Positions 18,819 through 27,584 of a stretch of 64,000 bases of DNA are shown piece by piece. The DNA lies in the NCBI RefSeq assembly GCF_017498085.1, contig NZ_JAGBKM010000012.1, forward strand, positions 1 to 64,000, written 5' to 3'. Positions within the stretch are counted from its first letter, which is position 1. Each line of letters opens with the position of its first letter. This stretch comes from Psychrobacter coccoides (lineage in GTDB: Bacteria; Pseudomonadota; Gammaproteobacteria; Pseudomonadales; Moraxellaceae). The position numbers and the translations under genes were made by a program. The notes under the pieces were generated by a model. That model was given only the letters and a program-made list of their open reading frames with translations. It was not told the DNA's origin and ran no database searches.

Positions 18819-18981
18819 TCTTAAATAGGGTGTATCATTACTTTGCAATCGCACACTTAGCCGTTATCCTATACGGCTGATAGCCATCTTGAGTCTGTCT
18901 CACCGCTTTATTTTTGACTGACGATATTTTGCTATATAAAAGTTGCTATATACAACAGCCCTTTACCGGTAAGTTTAAGCT

Positions 18982-20262
18982 ATGCCTGTCTCTGACTCTA
19001 TCTCTAATGGTATGACTGATGTGATCCACACCGATCTTATAGAAGTAAGCCAAATCCCGTTAGCGCTTTATATTCATATCCCTTGGTGCGTAAAAAAATG
19101 CCCTTACTGCGATTTTAACTCGCATGAGCTGGCAAATGATAGTCCATTATCAATGTATGAAGACTATGTCGATGCTCTGTTAGCAGACGCCAAGATGCAG
19201 CGAGCACTCATGCAAGGCCGGCAGATTGGCTCTGTGTTTATTGGTGGTGGCACGCCTTCATTGCTGCCAATTGCGCAGTATCAGCGCTTATTTAAGGGGT
19301 TGCGTCATTGCTTTGATTTTGCAGATGATGTTGAAGTGACGATGGAGGCCAATCCAGGCACGCTAGAGCACGCTCCATTTTCTGAGTATCTAGCGGTAGG
19401 GATCAATCGGTTATCGATAGGGGTACAAAGCTTCGCTGCTGATAAGCTGCAGACGCTAGGGCGTATTCATGACCCTAAGCAGGCGATGTCTGCCATCAAA
19501 TCAGCAAGAGCGGCTGGTTTTGAGCGGGTCAATGTAGACTTGATGCATGGACTGCCACAGCAAACCTTAGACGAAGCGCTGTACGATATTCAGACTGCCC
19601 ATGACAGTGGTGCCACTCATCTCTCTTGGTATCAGCTCACGATTGAGCCCAATACGGTGTTTTATCGCAATCAGCCTGTATTACCAGATGAGGATCGCTT
19701 AGCCGATATTGAGCTGGCAGGGCAGGACCTGCTGCAGCGTCTGGGCTATGATAATTATGAAGTGTCGGCATGGGCAGGCAGGTCTGATGTGCCCTGTCGA
19801 CATAATATCAACTACTGGCAGTTTGGTGACTATCTAGCGATAGGGGCTGGAGCACACGGCAAAGTCACCTTAGATAAAAGCATATTAAATAAAAATGCAT
19901 CAAACACCGCTGATTCTGGTGTATGGCTAGACAGCGAGGACCCAGTGATAGGCATTTATCGCTTTAGCAAGTCTCGCTTACCAAAGGATTATATGAGCTA
20001 CCAGTACGCACCAAAAATGATCGGTTGGCGGCACATAGCGCCTGATGAGCTGGTTAGCGAGTTTATGCTTAACGGCTTGCGTATACATGAGGGTGTGACG
20101 TGGACGCTATTTGAGCAGCGCACAGGGCTGAGTCGTGAGCACATTACAACACAAGTGCAAGCGCTGGTTAGTAGAGGGCTGCTGATGGATAGCGCTGAGC
20201 GGTTAAAACCAACGGCACTAGGACGCCGTTATCTGAATCAGATATTACAACCCTTTTTATAA
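18982..20262 (+). CDS. hemW: Radical SAM heme chaperone HemW
   Basis: HemW, formerly taken for a coproporphyrinogen oxidase, is a radical-SAM protein that binds heme and delivers it to membrane hemoproteins. The 426-residue protein has the iron-sulfur motif C36-x3-C40-x2-C43 in IPWCVKKCPYCDF. The single Tyr-less CxxxCxxC spacing, FIGGGTPSLLP and VTMEANPGT follow in the expected order. A HemN C-terminal domain covers the last 120 residues. It has an N-terminal extension of about 26 residues compared with E. coli (378 residues), so a later start cannot be ruled out. It does not follow rdgB here, as it does in E. coli. Confidence 0.9.
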   Translation: MPVSDSISNGMTDVIHTDLIEVSQIPLALYIHIPWCVKKCPYCDFNSHELANDSPLSMYEDYVDALLADAKMQRALMQGRQIGSVFIGGGTPSLLPIAQYQRLFKGLRHCFDFADDVEVTMEANPGTLEHAPFSEYLAVGINRLSIGVQSFAADKLQTLGRIHDPKQAMSAIKSARAAGFERVNVDLMHGLPQQTLDEALYDIQTAHDSGATHLSWYQLTIEPNTVFYRNQPVLPDEDRLADIELAGQDLLQRLGYDNYEVSAWAGRSDVPCRHNINYWQFGDYLAIGAGAHGKVTLDKSILNKNASNTADSGVWLDSEDPVIGIYRFSKSRLPKDYMSYQYAPKMIGWRHIAPDELVSEFMLNGLRIHEGVTWTLFEQRTGLSREHITTQVQALVSRGLLMDSAERLKPTALGRRYLNQILQPFL

Positions 20263-20350
20263 AGGCTGTATGATCAAGCCGTTTTAGCTTTATGGCTCAG
20301 TTTTAGAAGCTGAGTGTCAAACAAAGCTTTGATCGCTATTATGGCTGATA

Positions 20351-20383
20351 TAAATAAAAAAGACCCACCATTGGTGAGCCTTT
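20351..20383 (-). terminator. Terminator of the entericidin-like gene
   Basis: Read on the minus strand, AAAGGCTCACC pairs with GGTGGGTCTTT, with two G-U pairs and a three-base loop, and is followed by a T run. It lies 17 bases after the stop codon of the small lipoprotein gene. Confidence 0.75.
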
Positions 20384-20400
20384 AGAAGTCTTATTATTAA

Positions 20401-20544
20401 CTATTGAATCTTGTTTTGAGCGCTTTGTGCACCGTCAGAGACAGCGTCGCCAGCACTTGAGACGTCTTGGCCAAAACCTTTAAAAGTGTTGCAACCAGTT
20501 AAAACAAACATAGCCGTTAAAGATGCGATAATGACTTTTTTCAT
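20401..20544 (-). CDS. Entericidin-like small lipoprotein
   Basis: A 47-residue precursor starting MKKVIIASLTAMFVLTGC. This is a lipoprotein signal with the acylated cysteine at residue 18 in the lipobox LTGC. The mature part (NTFKGFGQDVSSAGDAVSDGAQSAQ) is the amphipathic, Gly/Ala/Asp-rich sequence typical of EcnA/EcnB entericidins, whose partners act as a bacteriolytic toxin and antidote in enterics. Only one such gene is here, so a toxin-antidote role should not be assumed. A longer frame reaches back to 20610, but the MKK start with AGGAT upstream is clearly right. Confidence 0.85.
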   Translation of the reverse strand: MKKVIIASLTAMFVLTGCNTFKGFGQDVSSAGDAVSDGAQSAQNKIQ

Positions 20545-20912
20545 AATAATATCCTCAAAGATGGATGGGTTATTGTAAGTCACACCCATGATATTAAGCA
20601 CTAAGCTCAACGCTCATGAGCGGTTTATAGAATACTTTTAAGTTAATGATACTAAAGTGTATTGCTCTACTATCAAAAGCTTACCTAAATATCCATTACC
20701 GCTATCATAGTGAAAGTTGAAATCTATGCACAGTATCAAAATGTAAGTATTGACAGCGAACTGTAACTTTGAATTACGTTTGTCATCATGTTATTTTATT
20801 TCGCTGTTATGTCGTAAGTGGCATTGACAAACCAATTTAAGCCACTCCTTGAGAGGTTTATAACTTGCAAGTTTTTTAAGGTATTTTCTCATCCATTTCA
20901 TGAGTCTGTTTT
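20545..20912. other. Divergent intergenic region, no gene seen
   Basis: It separates the starts of the small lipoprotein gene and trmL. It contains two TTGACA hexamers (near 20749 and 20824), but neither has a -10 box at a normal distance. No structured element is evident. Confidence 0.4.
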
Positions 20913-21479
20913 ATGACCATTCATATCGTGTTAGTCGCCCCAAAAATGCCCAGCAATACCGGCAACATCATCCGTTTATGTGCCAATAGTGGTGCCCAGT
21001 TGCATTTGATTCAGCCTTTAGGGTTTGAGCTTGATGATAAGAAGCTGCGCCGAGCAGGCTTGGATTATCACGAATATGCCAAGCTGCAGATACACGCAGA
21101 TTGGCCAGCAGCGAAGCAGGCATTACAGGCATCAGGGTGTCAGGTGATAACGGCTTTGACCACCAAGCTTAGCCAGCCGTTTTACGACTATGACTTCGTG
21201 GCGCAAGCAGATACCAATATAGACGACGATACATTACAGACCGCGCCAAGTGTGGCACTGGTGTTTGGCTCTGAAACCGCAGGGCTGAGCGATGATATAC
21301 GGGCAGATATCGGTGCTGAGCACTGGCTAAGACTGCCCATGCTGCCCGATTCACGCAGCTTAAACCTCTCAAACAGTGTGGCGGTATGCCTGTATGAAGT
21401 ATGGCGACAACAAGGGTTTTATGGTGATACAGGACGTAGTATTGGCTATGAGACGCTTGCGGTATACGACCCAAAATAG
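20913..21479 (+). CDS. trmL: tRNA (cytidine/uridine-2'-O-)-methyltransferase TrmL
   Basis: TrmL methylates the ribose of wobble nucleotide 34 in tRNA-Leu isoacceptors. It is a SPOUT-class enzyme with a trefoil knot. The 188-residue protein starts with IHIVLVAPKMPSNTGNIIRLCANSG and continues with LHLIQPLGFELDDKKLRRAGLDY, both near-diagnostic. The knot region shows VFGSETAGLSDDI and LPMLPDSRSLNLSNSVAV. It is longer than the E. coli protein (157) through an insertion around residues 95-110 and a C-terminal extension. It stands alone, followed by repeat copy B. Confidence 0.93.
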   Translation: MTIHIVLVAPKMPSNTGNIIRLCANSGAQLHLIQPLGFELDDKKLRRAGLDYHEYAKLQIHADWPAAKQALQASGCQVITALTTKLSQPFYDYDFVAQADTNIDDDTLQTAPSVALVFGSETAGLSDDIRADIGAEHWLRLPMLPDSRSLNLSNSVAVCLYEVWRQQGFYGDTGRSIGYETLAVYDPK

Positions 21480-21481
21480 TG

Positions 21482-21649
21482 CTATAGTGAATCCTAAATA
21501 AAAAGAGTACAGCTATTATAACGTGCTACGGGTATACACTTTCCTTGCTTACTGTGCGACTCCGTCACTCTAGAGGCCGTGCAACCTGTATTTTGAACAA
21601 AAAGCATCCCAGTCTCGCTGTATCTTTTTTATACTGATCTGACTATATA
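21482..21649. repeat. MITE-like interspersed repeat, copy B
   Basis: Begins CTATAGTGAATCC three bases after the trmL stop codon and ends ATCTGACTATATAA. The interior shares ACTTTCCTTGC, GTGCAACCTGTATTTTGAAC and AAGCATCCCAGT with copies A and C. It fills nearly all the space between the convergent genes trmL and tusE. Confidence 0.8.
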
Positions 21650-21658
21650 AGAAGTTAA

Positions 21659-21988
21659 CTATAAACAGTTAGGCGGTTTGGGCAATCCAGCAAGACGGTT
21701 GACGTGTCTGGCGACCAGTCCTGTATTAAACAGCTGCTGTAGTTTTTGGTTGCTGATATCGTGCTCAGGCAAGGTTTTTTGCAGCCATTTTATCAGTGGG
21801 CGAGTCGCAGGGGCGTGATTGAACTTATCAAAAAACGCACGTACTTGCTGCAAAATAGCCAAATGCTCTTCGGTAAGCTGGACGTCGAGCGTGTCGGCCA
21901 GTTTTTGGGCAATCGTGGGCGTCCAAATGGTATGATCACAAAGGTGACCATCTTGGTCTAGGGCGATGTCAAATGCAGATGTACTCAT
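21659..21988 (-). CDS. tusE: Sulfurtransferase TusE (DsrC family)
   Basis: TusE accepts persulfide sulfur from the TusBCD complex and passes it to MnmA for 2-thiolation of tRNA wobble uridine. The 109-residue length and the segments FDIALDQDGHLCD, LTEEHLAILQQVRAFFDKFN and the ending AGLPKPPNCL fit the family, with the catalytic cysteine second from the end. Only this one C-terminal cysteine is present, which points to the TusE role rather than dissimilatory DsrC. Its ATG overlaps the tusB stop as ATGA. It is the last gene of tusDCBE. Confidence 0.92.
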   Translation of the reverse strand: MSTSAFDIALDQDGHLCDHTIWTPTIAQKLADTLDVQLTEEHLAILQQVRAFFDKFNHAPATRPLIKWLQKTLPEHDISNQKLQQLFNTGLVARHVNRLAGLPKPPNCL

Positions 21989-22314
21989 AGGGCGATGGTC
22001 ACTACTTTAGTAAACTTTGGGTCTTGGGTGAGCATGACCCACTCAGCATCGGTCAATACTGCTGTCAGTTTGGTATCTAGATTGAGTTTGGTCGTTGTGT
22101 GGTCGTCGAGCTTGGCCACATCATCCACCAGTGCATAGAGGTTAGCGATATTATCTATCTCGCTGTCGCCTACATACGCATTTAACCAGTCTACAAAGGA
22201 GACGGTGGTGCCCAGTAAAATAACACTATCACCCTGTTGCCAAGTAAGTGCTAGCTGATCGATACTAGGTTTCAGCTTGTTCATCGGGCTGTGTAGTTGG
22301 TATAACGTTGCCAT
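21985..22314 (-). CDS. tusB: Sulfur-relay protein TusB (DsrH family)
   Basis: A small TusB/DsrH-like protein of 109 residues, a structural subunit of the TusBCD sulfur-transfer heterohexamer. It starts MATLYQLHSP, and IDQLALTWQQGDSVILLGTTVSF matches the family pattern. It diverges strongly from E. coli TusB (95 residues), so the assignment leans on its place between tusC and tusE. I use the ATG at 22314 with a weak GGA site; the open frame extends ten codons further back to 22344 without support. Its stop overlaps the tusE start. Confidence 0.78.
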   Translation of the reverse strand: MATLYQLHSPMNKLKPSIDQLALTWQQGDSVILLGTTVSFVDWLNAYVGDSEIDNIANLYALVDDVAKLDDHTTTKLNLDTKLTAVLTDAEWVMLTQDPKFTKVVTIAL

Positions 22315-22369
22315 AATGAGATTCCAGTCAAGTGCAAAAAGCAAAACTAAGCGTAAAGAGCATAGCGGG

Positions 22370-22693
22370 TTAAAAGGTTAGGATCTGTTCAAAGCCTTGA
22401 GAGCGAATATCCTCTGGTATCAAGGTAAACTGTGACGCCAATTCAGTCGGTATCATGCCTGACAGCCAACCGCTAAAGACATCGTCAGGCAGCCAAGCTT
22501 GCGGCATATCATAAAGCTCAAGAGACTGCACCATGCCATACAAACGAGAGCTGGGCTGCATCAATAAACCAAAGACTGGTGCATCTAAATACAACTGTAC
22601 TTCATGACCAAACGTCGCTAGGGTCAGGGCGAGGGCGCAGCCTTCATAGCTTGCCAGCTCAGTAGGCGTGCGTAGCTGAATGAGTAGTTTCAT
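22370..22693 (-). CDS. tusC: Sulfur-relay protein TusC (DsrF family)
   Basis: A 107-residue DsrE/F-fold protein. LASYEGCALALTLATFGHEVQLYLDAPVF is the TusC/DsrF strand-helix pattern (E. coli TusC has 119 residues). The single cysteine near residue 19 is not known to be catalytic in TusC. AAGG lies eight bases before the ATG. It lies between tusD and tusB on the same strand with gaps of 32 and 55 bases, consistent with one transcript. Confidence 0.85.
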   Translation of the reverse strand: MKLLIQLRTPTELASYEGCALALTLATFGHEVQLYLDAPVFGLLMQPSSRLYGMVQSLELYDMPQAWLPDDVFSGWLSGMIPTELASQFTLIPEDIRSQGFEQILTF

Positions 22694-22725
22694 AATGTTA
22701 ACCTTGATTGTTGCTTGTTTGGTCG

Positions 22726-23205
22726 CTAAAACTGAATCAGGCGACAGTTGTCTTGCATCATGAGCGCAAGCTCGCTGAGTCCAACCAATTGAAACCCCTC
22801 TGCTAGGTTGTCACCAGCCAATTGATGGCGTGCGCTATTATCTGCATCACTAACCCCTCGGCTGAGTGCCGTACTGACACAAACAGGCAAAGGCAGCTGA
22901 TATTGCTGCGCCAGTAATTGCCACTCCTTGGTCAAATCAATCTGATCCGCTGACTGCCAGCGTAAACGATTGGCGATCTGAGCAGCATCGGCATAAAAAA
23001 ACAGCTTTAAGGATGGGGTAGTGCTTTGGCTGGTGTTAGTTTCGATGTGTTTATCAGCGTCTGATAGCGGCGACCCTGTCTTGTCTGCCACTGCTTCAGG
23101 TAGCGTATTTGCTAAATAAGCACGTGCATAACGCAGCGCTAAATGGGCGAGCGGCTGACTCGGGTCAGCAGTAATCAACAATAGGGGCGTCATAGTAGCA
23201 GTCAT
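22726..23205 (-). CDS. tusD: Sulfurtransferase TusD (DsrE family)
   Basis: TusD takes persulfide sulfur from TusA within the TusBCD complex. The catalytic cysteine is recognisable in LPVCVSTALSRGV near residue 109, matching the conserved VCV-AALRRGV of E. coli TusD. The C-terminal segment FQLVGLSELALMMQDNCRLIQF also matches. At 159 residues it is about 30 longer than E. coli TusD (128). The excess is a polar, low-complexity insertion at about residues 36-66. It heads the operon, and a second ATG four codons downstream is an equally possible start. Confidence 0.9.
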   Translation of the reverse strand: MTATMTPLLLITADPSQPLAHLALRYARAYLANTLPEAVADKTGSPLSDADKHIETNTSQSTTPSLKLFFYADAAQIANRLRWQSADQIDLTKEWQLLAQQYQLPLPVCVSTALSRGVSDADNSARHQLAGDNLAEGFQLVGLSELALMMQDNCRLIQF

Positions 23206-23549
23206 AGCATCGGTCGTTTATTGGTTTTAGGTAAATAAGGCTTATATCAGTTGTCAGCTAGGGGGTATTGTAGAGGGCTATGCAGTCTGCTTCAATGCTT
23301 AACATCAAAACCATGGCTTATAGTCGTAATGTTAAACAGATTACGCCATGCTATCGTACGTTAAGAGTTAAGTTCTCATATCAGCAAGTTTGGCAATCTT
23401 GACAACCTTGACCTCGTTTTTTAGGTTTGGGATGGCTGGCGCTGGTTATCAACTCAACTGTGGGGATAAAAATCCAAAGGTTTTGATTGATGACAGGCCC
23501 TAAGTTCAGGTAGTCTTATATCCCTACGTTGTATGGAGCTGTTATTAAT
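23206..23549. other. Divergent intergenic region, no gene seen
   Basis: It lies between the starts of tusD and glnE and should carry both promoters. I find no hairpin, repeat copy or convincing promoter hexamers. The glnE reading frame is open back to a TTG at 23529, without ribosome-site support. Confidence 0.4.
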
Positions 23550-26381
23550 ATGTCATCTGTTACACCTGAACAAATCCAAGTCCTGTTTACTGCCAGCGAG
23601 TTTGCAGCACAAATATGGGAGAGCCGAACGGCCTCTTGTCAGATGTTTTTGCGCAGTTATCCTTTAGATCAAACGCTGACCCGCCAACAGATAGACGACC
23701 TGATTCAAGACTACACCTTAGATGACAACTATCAGCTCGGCGATGAAGCCACGGTCATGAGAGGCCTACGTAATTTACGTATGCTACTGATGATGCGCTG
23801 GATTTGGCAGGATGCACTAGGGCTTATTCCGCTTGAGCAGTTGACCGATGAGCTATCAGAGCTTGCTGATGGCTGTATTTTGTTTGCTAAAGACTATACC
23901 TACCGACATCTGGTTGCTAAGTATGGTCAACCCACCTTTGTCGATGATAAAGGCGTCAAGCACATCGATGATATGGCCATTATGGCCATGGGTAAGCTTG
24001 GGGCACAAGAGCTTAATTTATCCAGTGATATAGATTTGATATTTGTCCACCGTGCTCGTGGCGAGACAGATGGCGATAAGGCACAAGGCACCAGAAGTAT
24101 TGACAATAAACGTTTTATGACTCGCCTTGGTCAAGGTATCATCAAGCTGCTCGATAACTGTACCGCCGATGGTTTTGTGTTTCGAGTGGACATGCGTCTG
24201 CGTCCATGGGGTGATGGTAGTGATTTGGCGATTCATCTGTCGGCACTGCAAAAGTATTTTGCCAATCATGGTCGTGCATGGGAGCGTTTTGCGTGGCTTA
24301 AGGCAAGAGTGGTCGGACAGATTACACCAACCTTTTATGATGAGCTACAAGCGCTGATCAAGCCTTTTGTCTTTCGTTATTATGTCGATTATAGCGCCTT
24401 TTCTGCACTGCGTGAGATGAAGTCATTGATTCAAAACCAAGTGCTACAGCGTGAGGATTTAGACAACATCAAGCTGGGTGCCGGCGGTATCCGTGATATT
24501 GAGTTTATCGTGCAAGCTTTTCAGTTGATATATGGCGGTCGTCACCCACAACTGCAGGTGAAGGCCTGTTTGCAAGCGATGAAGGCTCTGTGTGTACTCA
24601 GATACTTAGAGCCTGATACTTATGAGGAGCTGCAAGCCGCTTATCGCTTTTTGCGCCGGCTTGAGCATGGTATTCAGGCGATTAATGACCAACAGACTCA
24701 GCGTTTGCCACAGGATGCGCAGTGGCAGCATAACTTAGCCATAACCTTAGGTTTTGAGAGCTGGCAAGATTTATTGTCCACGCTTAATAAACATAGACAT
24801 AATGTCAATGTGCCCTTTGAGCGCATGGTTACCGAGCGACAAACGCCGGCGCAGGAAGACACTGCACTTGACCCTACCGATTTAGACGAACAAGTTGTGC
24901 AGCTTGATAATGTATTGACAGAGACTAACCGAGAGCAGTTACAGGCCTTTTGGCAATCAAAGATGGTGGCCAACCTCAGTGACGAAGCCAGAAGCCGCTT
25001 AGATGACGCTTATCCAGTCATTGTCCATGCGTTACTTGCTCACCATGAACAGCAGCAGCTTGCCAATATTGCTTTGCCAAGATTGATTACCTTGCTTGAG
25101 GCGATTTGTCGGCGCTCTATTTACTTGGTTATGATTGCAGAGAACCCCAATGCGACCGTTGAGCTGATTCCGATGCTGTCTGCTAGCCCATGGATTGCCA
25201 ATGAGTTAGCCCGTTATCCGGTACTGCTCGATACTTTTTTACAGCAGCGTTATCGTCATCTGCCGGATAAGCCAGAGCTGCGTGATATTTTACGTCAGCA
25301 GCTCATGCGAATCGAGCCACACGACGAAGAAGGGCTGCTTAGCGTTTTGAGATTATTTAAGAAGAACCAAGTATTGGCTGTGGCTGCCAGTGATGTGCTG
25401 GCTGAGCGACCCATTATGAAGGTATCTGACTCATTGACCTATATCGCAGCCGTGGTATTAGAAGCAGCGCTTGAGCGTGCTTTTGCAGCGCTTGTCAAAC
25501 GTTATGGCTATCCCATTGCCCAAAATGGTGACCCTGTCACTGAAGCAGACTGTGGCTTTGCTATTATCGGTTATGGTAAGCTTGGCGGTCTTGAGTTGTC
25601 TTACGCTTCTGATTTGGATTTGGTGTTTTTGCACAAGATAAAAGAAGCGGGTATGACGACAGGAGAAACCTCTGTAAGTGGTATGAAATTTGCAGCACGT
25701 CTGGCGCAAAAGCTCATGACTTATCTCAATACCCAGACCCGTGACGGGCGCGCCTATGAAATTGACATGCGCCTGCGGCCCTCAGGCAATGCTGGCATGA
25801 TGGTGGTGTCTAGCAACGCTTTTGAGACTTATCAACGCGAAAAAGCCTGGTCTTGGGAGCATCAAGCTTTGGTAAGAGCACGAGCGATATGTGGAGATAG
25901 ACGGGTTACGGCACGGTTTTGTGACATACGCCGAAAGGTATTGGCTCTGCCACGTACGCTTGAGCAGGTGCGTGCCGAAGTCACCAGTATGCGTATCAAG
26001 ATGCAAAAGCATCTGGGCACCAGTCAATGGCAACAACAAGCAGGCAAGTTTCATCTAAAACAAGATGCAGGCGGTATCATTGATATTGAGTTTTTGGCAC
26101 AATTTGCAGTACTGGCCTATTCGCACGAGTACCCAAGCCTGACTAAGTGGAGTGACAACGTACGTATCTTTGAAGAAGTGGCGCTGTTGGGGATTTGGGA
26201 GGCACAGGTTTGCCAAGATTTGACCGATGCTTATCTGCGTATTCGTGCTGCTACTCATCAATTAGCATTGGCTGAGCAGTCCTTGTTGGTCGACGAGTCA
26301 TTGTGGTTAGAGACTCGTGCCCTGGTACAATCACAATGGCAGCGTTTAATGGGCGTGCCTGCAAGAAATAAACAATCGTAG
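23550..26381 (+). CDS. glnE: Bifunctional glutamine synthetase adenylyltransferase/deadenylase
   Basis: GlnE adds and removes AMP on glutamine synthetase, tuning its activity to nitrogen status under PII control. The 943-residue protein has two nucleotidyltransferase domains. The first, deadenylating, holds LGAQELNLSSDIDLIFVH near residue 155. The second, adenylylating, holds LGGLELSYASDLDLVFLH near 680. Each is followed by a helical domain with the family DMRLRPWG or DMRLRPSG segment. Length equals E. coli GlnE (946). The ATG at 23550 is preceded by GGAG at a long spacing of eleven bases. Confidence 0.97.
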   Translation: MSSVTPEQIQVLFTASEFAAQIWESRTASCQMFLRSYPLDQTLTRQQIDDLIQDYTLDDNYQLGDEATVMRGLRNLRMLLMMRWIWQDALGLIPLEQLTDELSELADGCILFAKDYTYRHLVAKYGQPTFVDDKGVKHIDDMAIMAMGKLGAQELNLSSDIDLIFVHRARGETDGDKAQGTRSIDNKRFMTRLGQGIIKLLDNCTADGFVFRVDMRLRPWGDGSDLAIHLSALQKYFANHGRAWERFAWLKARVVGQITPTFYDELQALIKPFVFRYYVDYSAFSALREMKSLIQNQVLQREDLDNIKLGAGGIRDIEFIVQAFQLIYGGRHPQLQVKACLQAMKALCVLRYLEPDTYEELQAAYRFLRRLEHGIQAINDQQTQRLPQDAQWQHNLAITLGFESWQDLLSTLNKHRHNVNVPFERMVTERQTPAQEDTALDPTDLDEQVVQLDNVLTETNREQLQAFWQSKMVANLSDEARSRLDDAYPVIVHALLAHHEQQQLANIALPRLITLLEAICRRSIYLVMIAENPNATVELIPMLSASPWIANELARYPVLLDTFLQQRYRHLPDKPELRDILRQQLMRIEPHDEEGLLSVLRLFKKNQVLAVAASDVLAERPIMKVSDSLTYIAAVVLEAALERAFAALVKRYGYPIAQNGDPVTEADCGFAIIGYGKLGGLELSYASDLDLVFLHKIKEAGMTTGETSVSGMKFAARLAQKLMTYLNTQTRDGRAYEIDMRLRPSGNAGMMVVSSNAFETYQREKAWSWEHQALVRARAICGDRRVTARFCDIRRKVLALPRTLEQVRAEVTSMRIKMQKHLGTSQWQQQAGKFHLKQDAGGIIDIEFLAQFAVLAYSHEYPSLTKWSDNVRIFEEVALLGIWEAQVCQDLTDAYLRIRAATHQLALAEQSLLVDESLWLETRALVQSQWQRLMGVPARNKQS

Positions 26382-26575
26382 TCCTTGCGCAAAGTACTAT
26401 GAATAAAAGACGTGTCGAGAGCAACTAAAATGTTTCATTTGTTGGCTCTGCCAGTGATATAATCACTTTCAAAATACAAGCAATCTTAGCTTATGCTTTG
26501 ACTGAGAGCACCCAGTTAACCAATCAACACTCAACAAAAAAAGTTAGTCGCTCGTACTAACATAAGGATAATGAC

Positions 26576-27505
26576 ATGAATATGGCAACACAAGAAGGCA
26601 AGCTTTGGATGAACGGTGAGATCATTGAGCAGCCTGATGCCAGTGTACACGTACTGACTCACAGCCTACACTATGGCATGGCAGTGTTTGAAGGGGTGCG
26701 TGCGTACCAAACCGCTGACAATCGTACCGCTATATTCCGTCTAAAAGAGCATACTGAACGCCTATTAGGCTCTGCCAAAATCTTCCAGATGGATGTGCCT
26801 TTTGATGCGGCCACGTTGAACCAAGCGCACAAGGACATCGTCAAGCAAAACGGACTAGCAGAAGCTTATATTCGCCCACTCATTTGGGTCGGCGCAGAAA
26901 AGCTGGGCCTGTCTTCACGTGATAACAGTATCAATGCGATGGTTGCAGCCTGGCATTGGGGAGCGTACCTTGGTGAAGACGGTATCAAAAACGGTATCCG
27001 TGTCAAAACCTCATCATTTACTCATCACATGACCAATGTGACCATGTGTAAGGCCAAAGCCTCGAGCAATTATCCCGTCTCTATCATGGCCAACCAAGAA
27101 GTTACCCGTAACGGTTATGACGAAGCCATTTTGATGGATCCACAAGGCTATGTCTGTCAGGGCGCTGGTGAGAACTTATTCTTAGTTAAAGACGGCGTAC
27201 TACATACACCAGATTTGGGCGGTGGTGCGCTCGACGGTATCACCCGTCGTACCATCATTCAGTTTGCTGCTGATTTAGGCATTAAAGTCGTTGAGCGCCG
27301 TATCACTCGTGATGAGTTTTACTTAGCGGACGAGATCTTTATGACCGGTACGGCTGCTGAGGTCACGCCGATTCGTGAATACGATGACCGTACTATCGGT
27401 AATGGTGGCCGTGGCCCATTGACTGAGAAACTACAAACTCTATACTTCGACGTGGTACATGGTCGCAATGAGCAGTATATGGACTGGTTAAGTTTTATTG
27501 ATTGA
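26576..27505 (+). CDS. ilvE: Branched-chain amino acid aminotransferase
   Basis: IlvE is the PLP-dependent transaminase for the last step of valine, leucine and isoleucine synthesis. The 309-residue length is standard. The fold-type IV signatures HYGMAVFEGVRAY, PLIWVGAEKLGL and the lysine region MCKAKASSNYPVS near residue 160 are visible. CQGAGENLFLVKDG and MTGTAAEVTPIREYD complete the active site. AAGGATAATGAC precedes the ATG. It marks the left flank of the LOS locus. Confidence 0.97.
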   Translation: MNMATQEGKLWMNGEIIEQPDASVHVLTHSLHYGMAVFEGVRAYQTADNRTAIFRLKEHTERLLGSAKIFQMDVPFDAATLNQAHKDIVKQNGLAEAYIRPLIWVGAEKLGLSSRDNSINAMVAAWHWGAYLGEDGIKNGIRVKTSSFTHHMTNVTMCKAKASSNYPVSIMANQEVTRNGYDEAILMDPQGYVCQGAGENLFLVKDGVLHTPDLGGGALDGITRRTIIQFAADLGIKVVERRITRDEFYLADEIFMTGTAAEVTPIREYDDRTIGNGGRGPLTEKLQTLYFDVVHGRNEQYMDWLSFID

Positions 27506-27530
27506 TTGTTAACTTAATATCTCTAAGTGA

Positions 27531-27566
27531 TAAAGCTAAGGTTATTTGGAGTCTTAGCTTTATTTA
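27531..27566. terminator. Bidirectional terminator between ilvE and the LOS locus
   Basis: AAAGCTAAG (27532-27540) pairs with CTTAGCTTT (27553-27561) across a 12-base loop, with AT-rich tails on both sides. It lies between convergent genes. Confidence 0.6.
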
Positions 27567-27584
27567 GGCGAGTATATTATTTAA

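Noticed and set aside
20424-20544. Entericidin-like protein as half of a toxin-antidote pair
   Set aside because: Only one small lipoprotein gene is present; a pair would need two adjacent genes, and none is seen.
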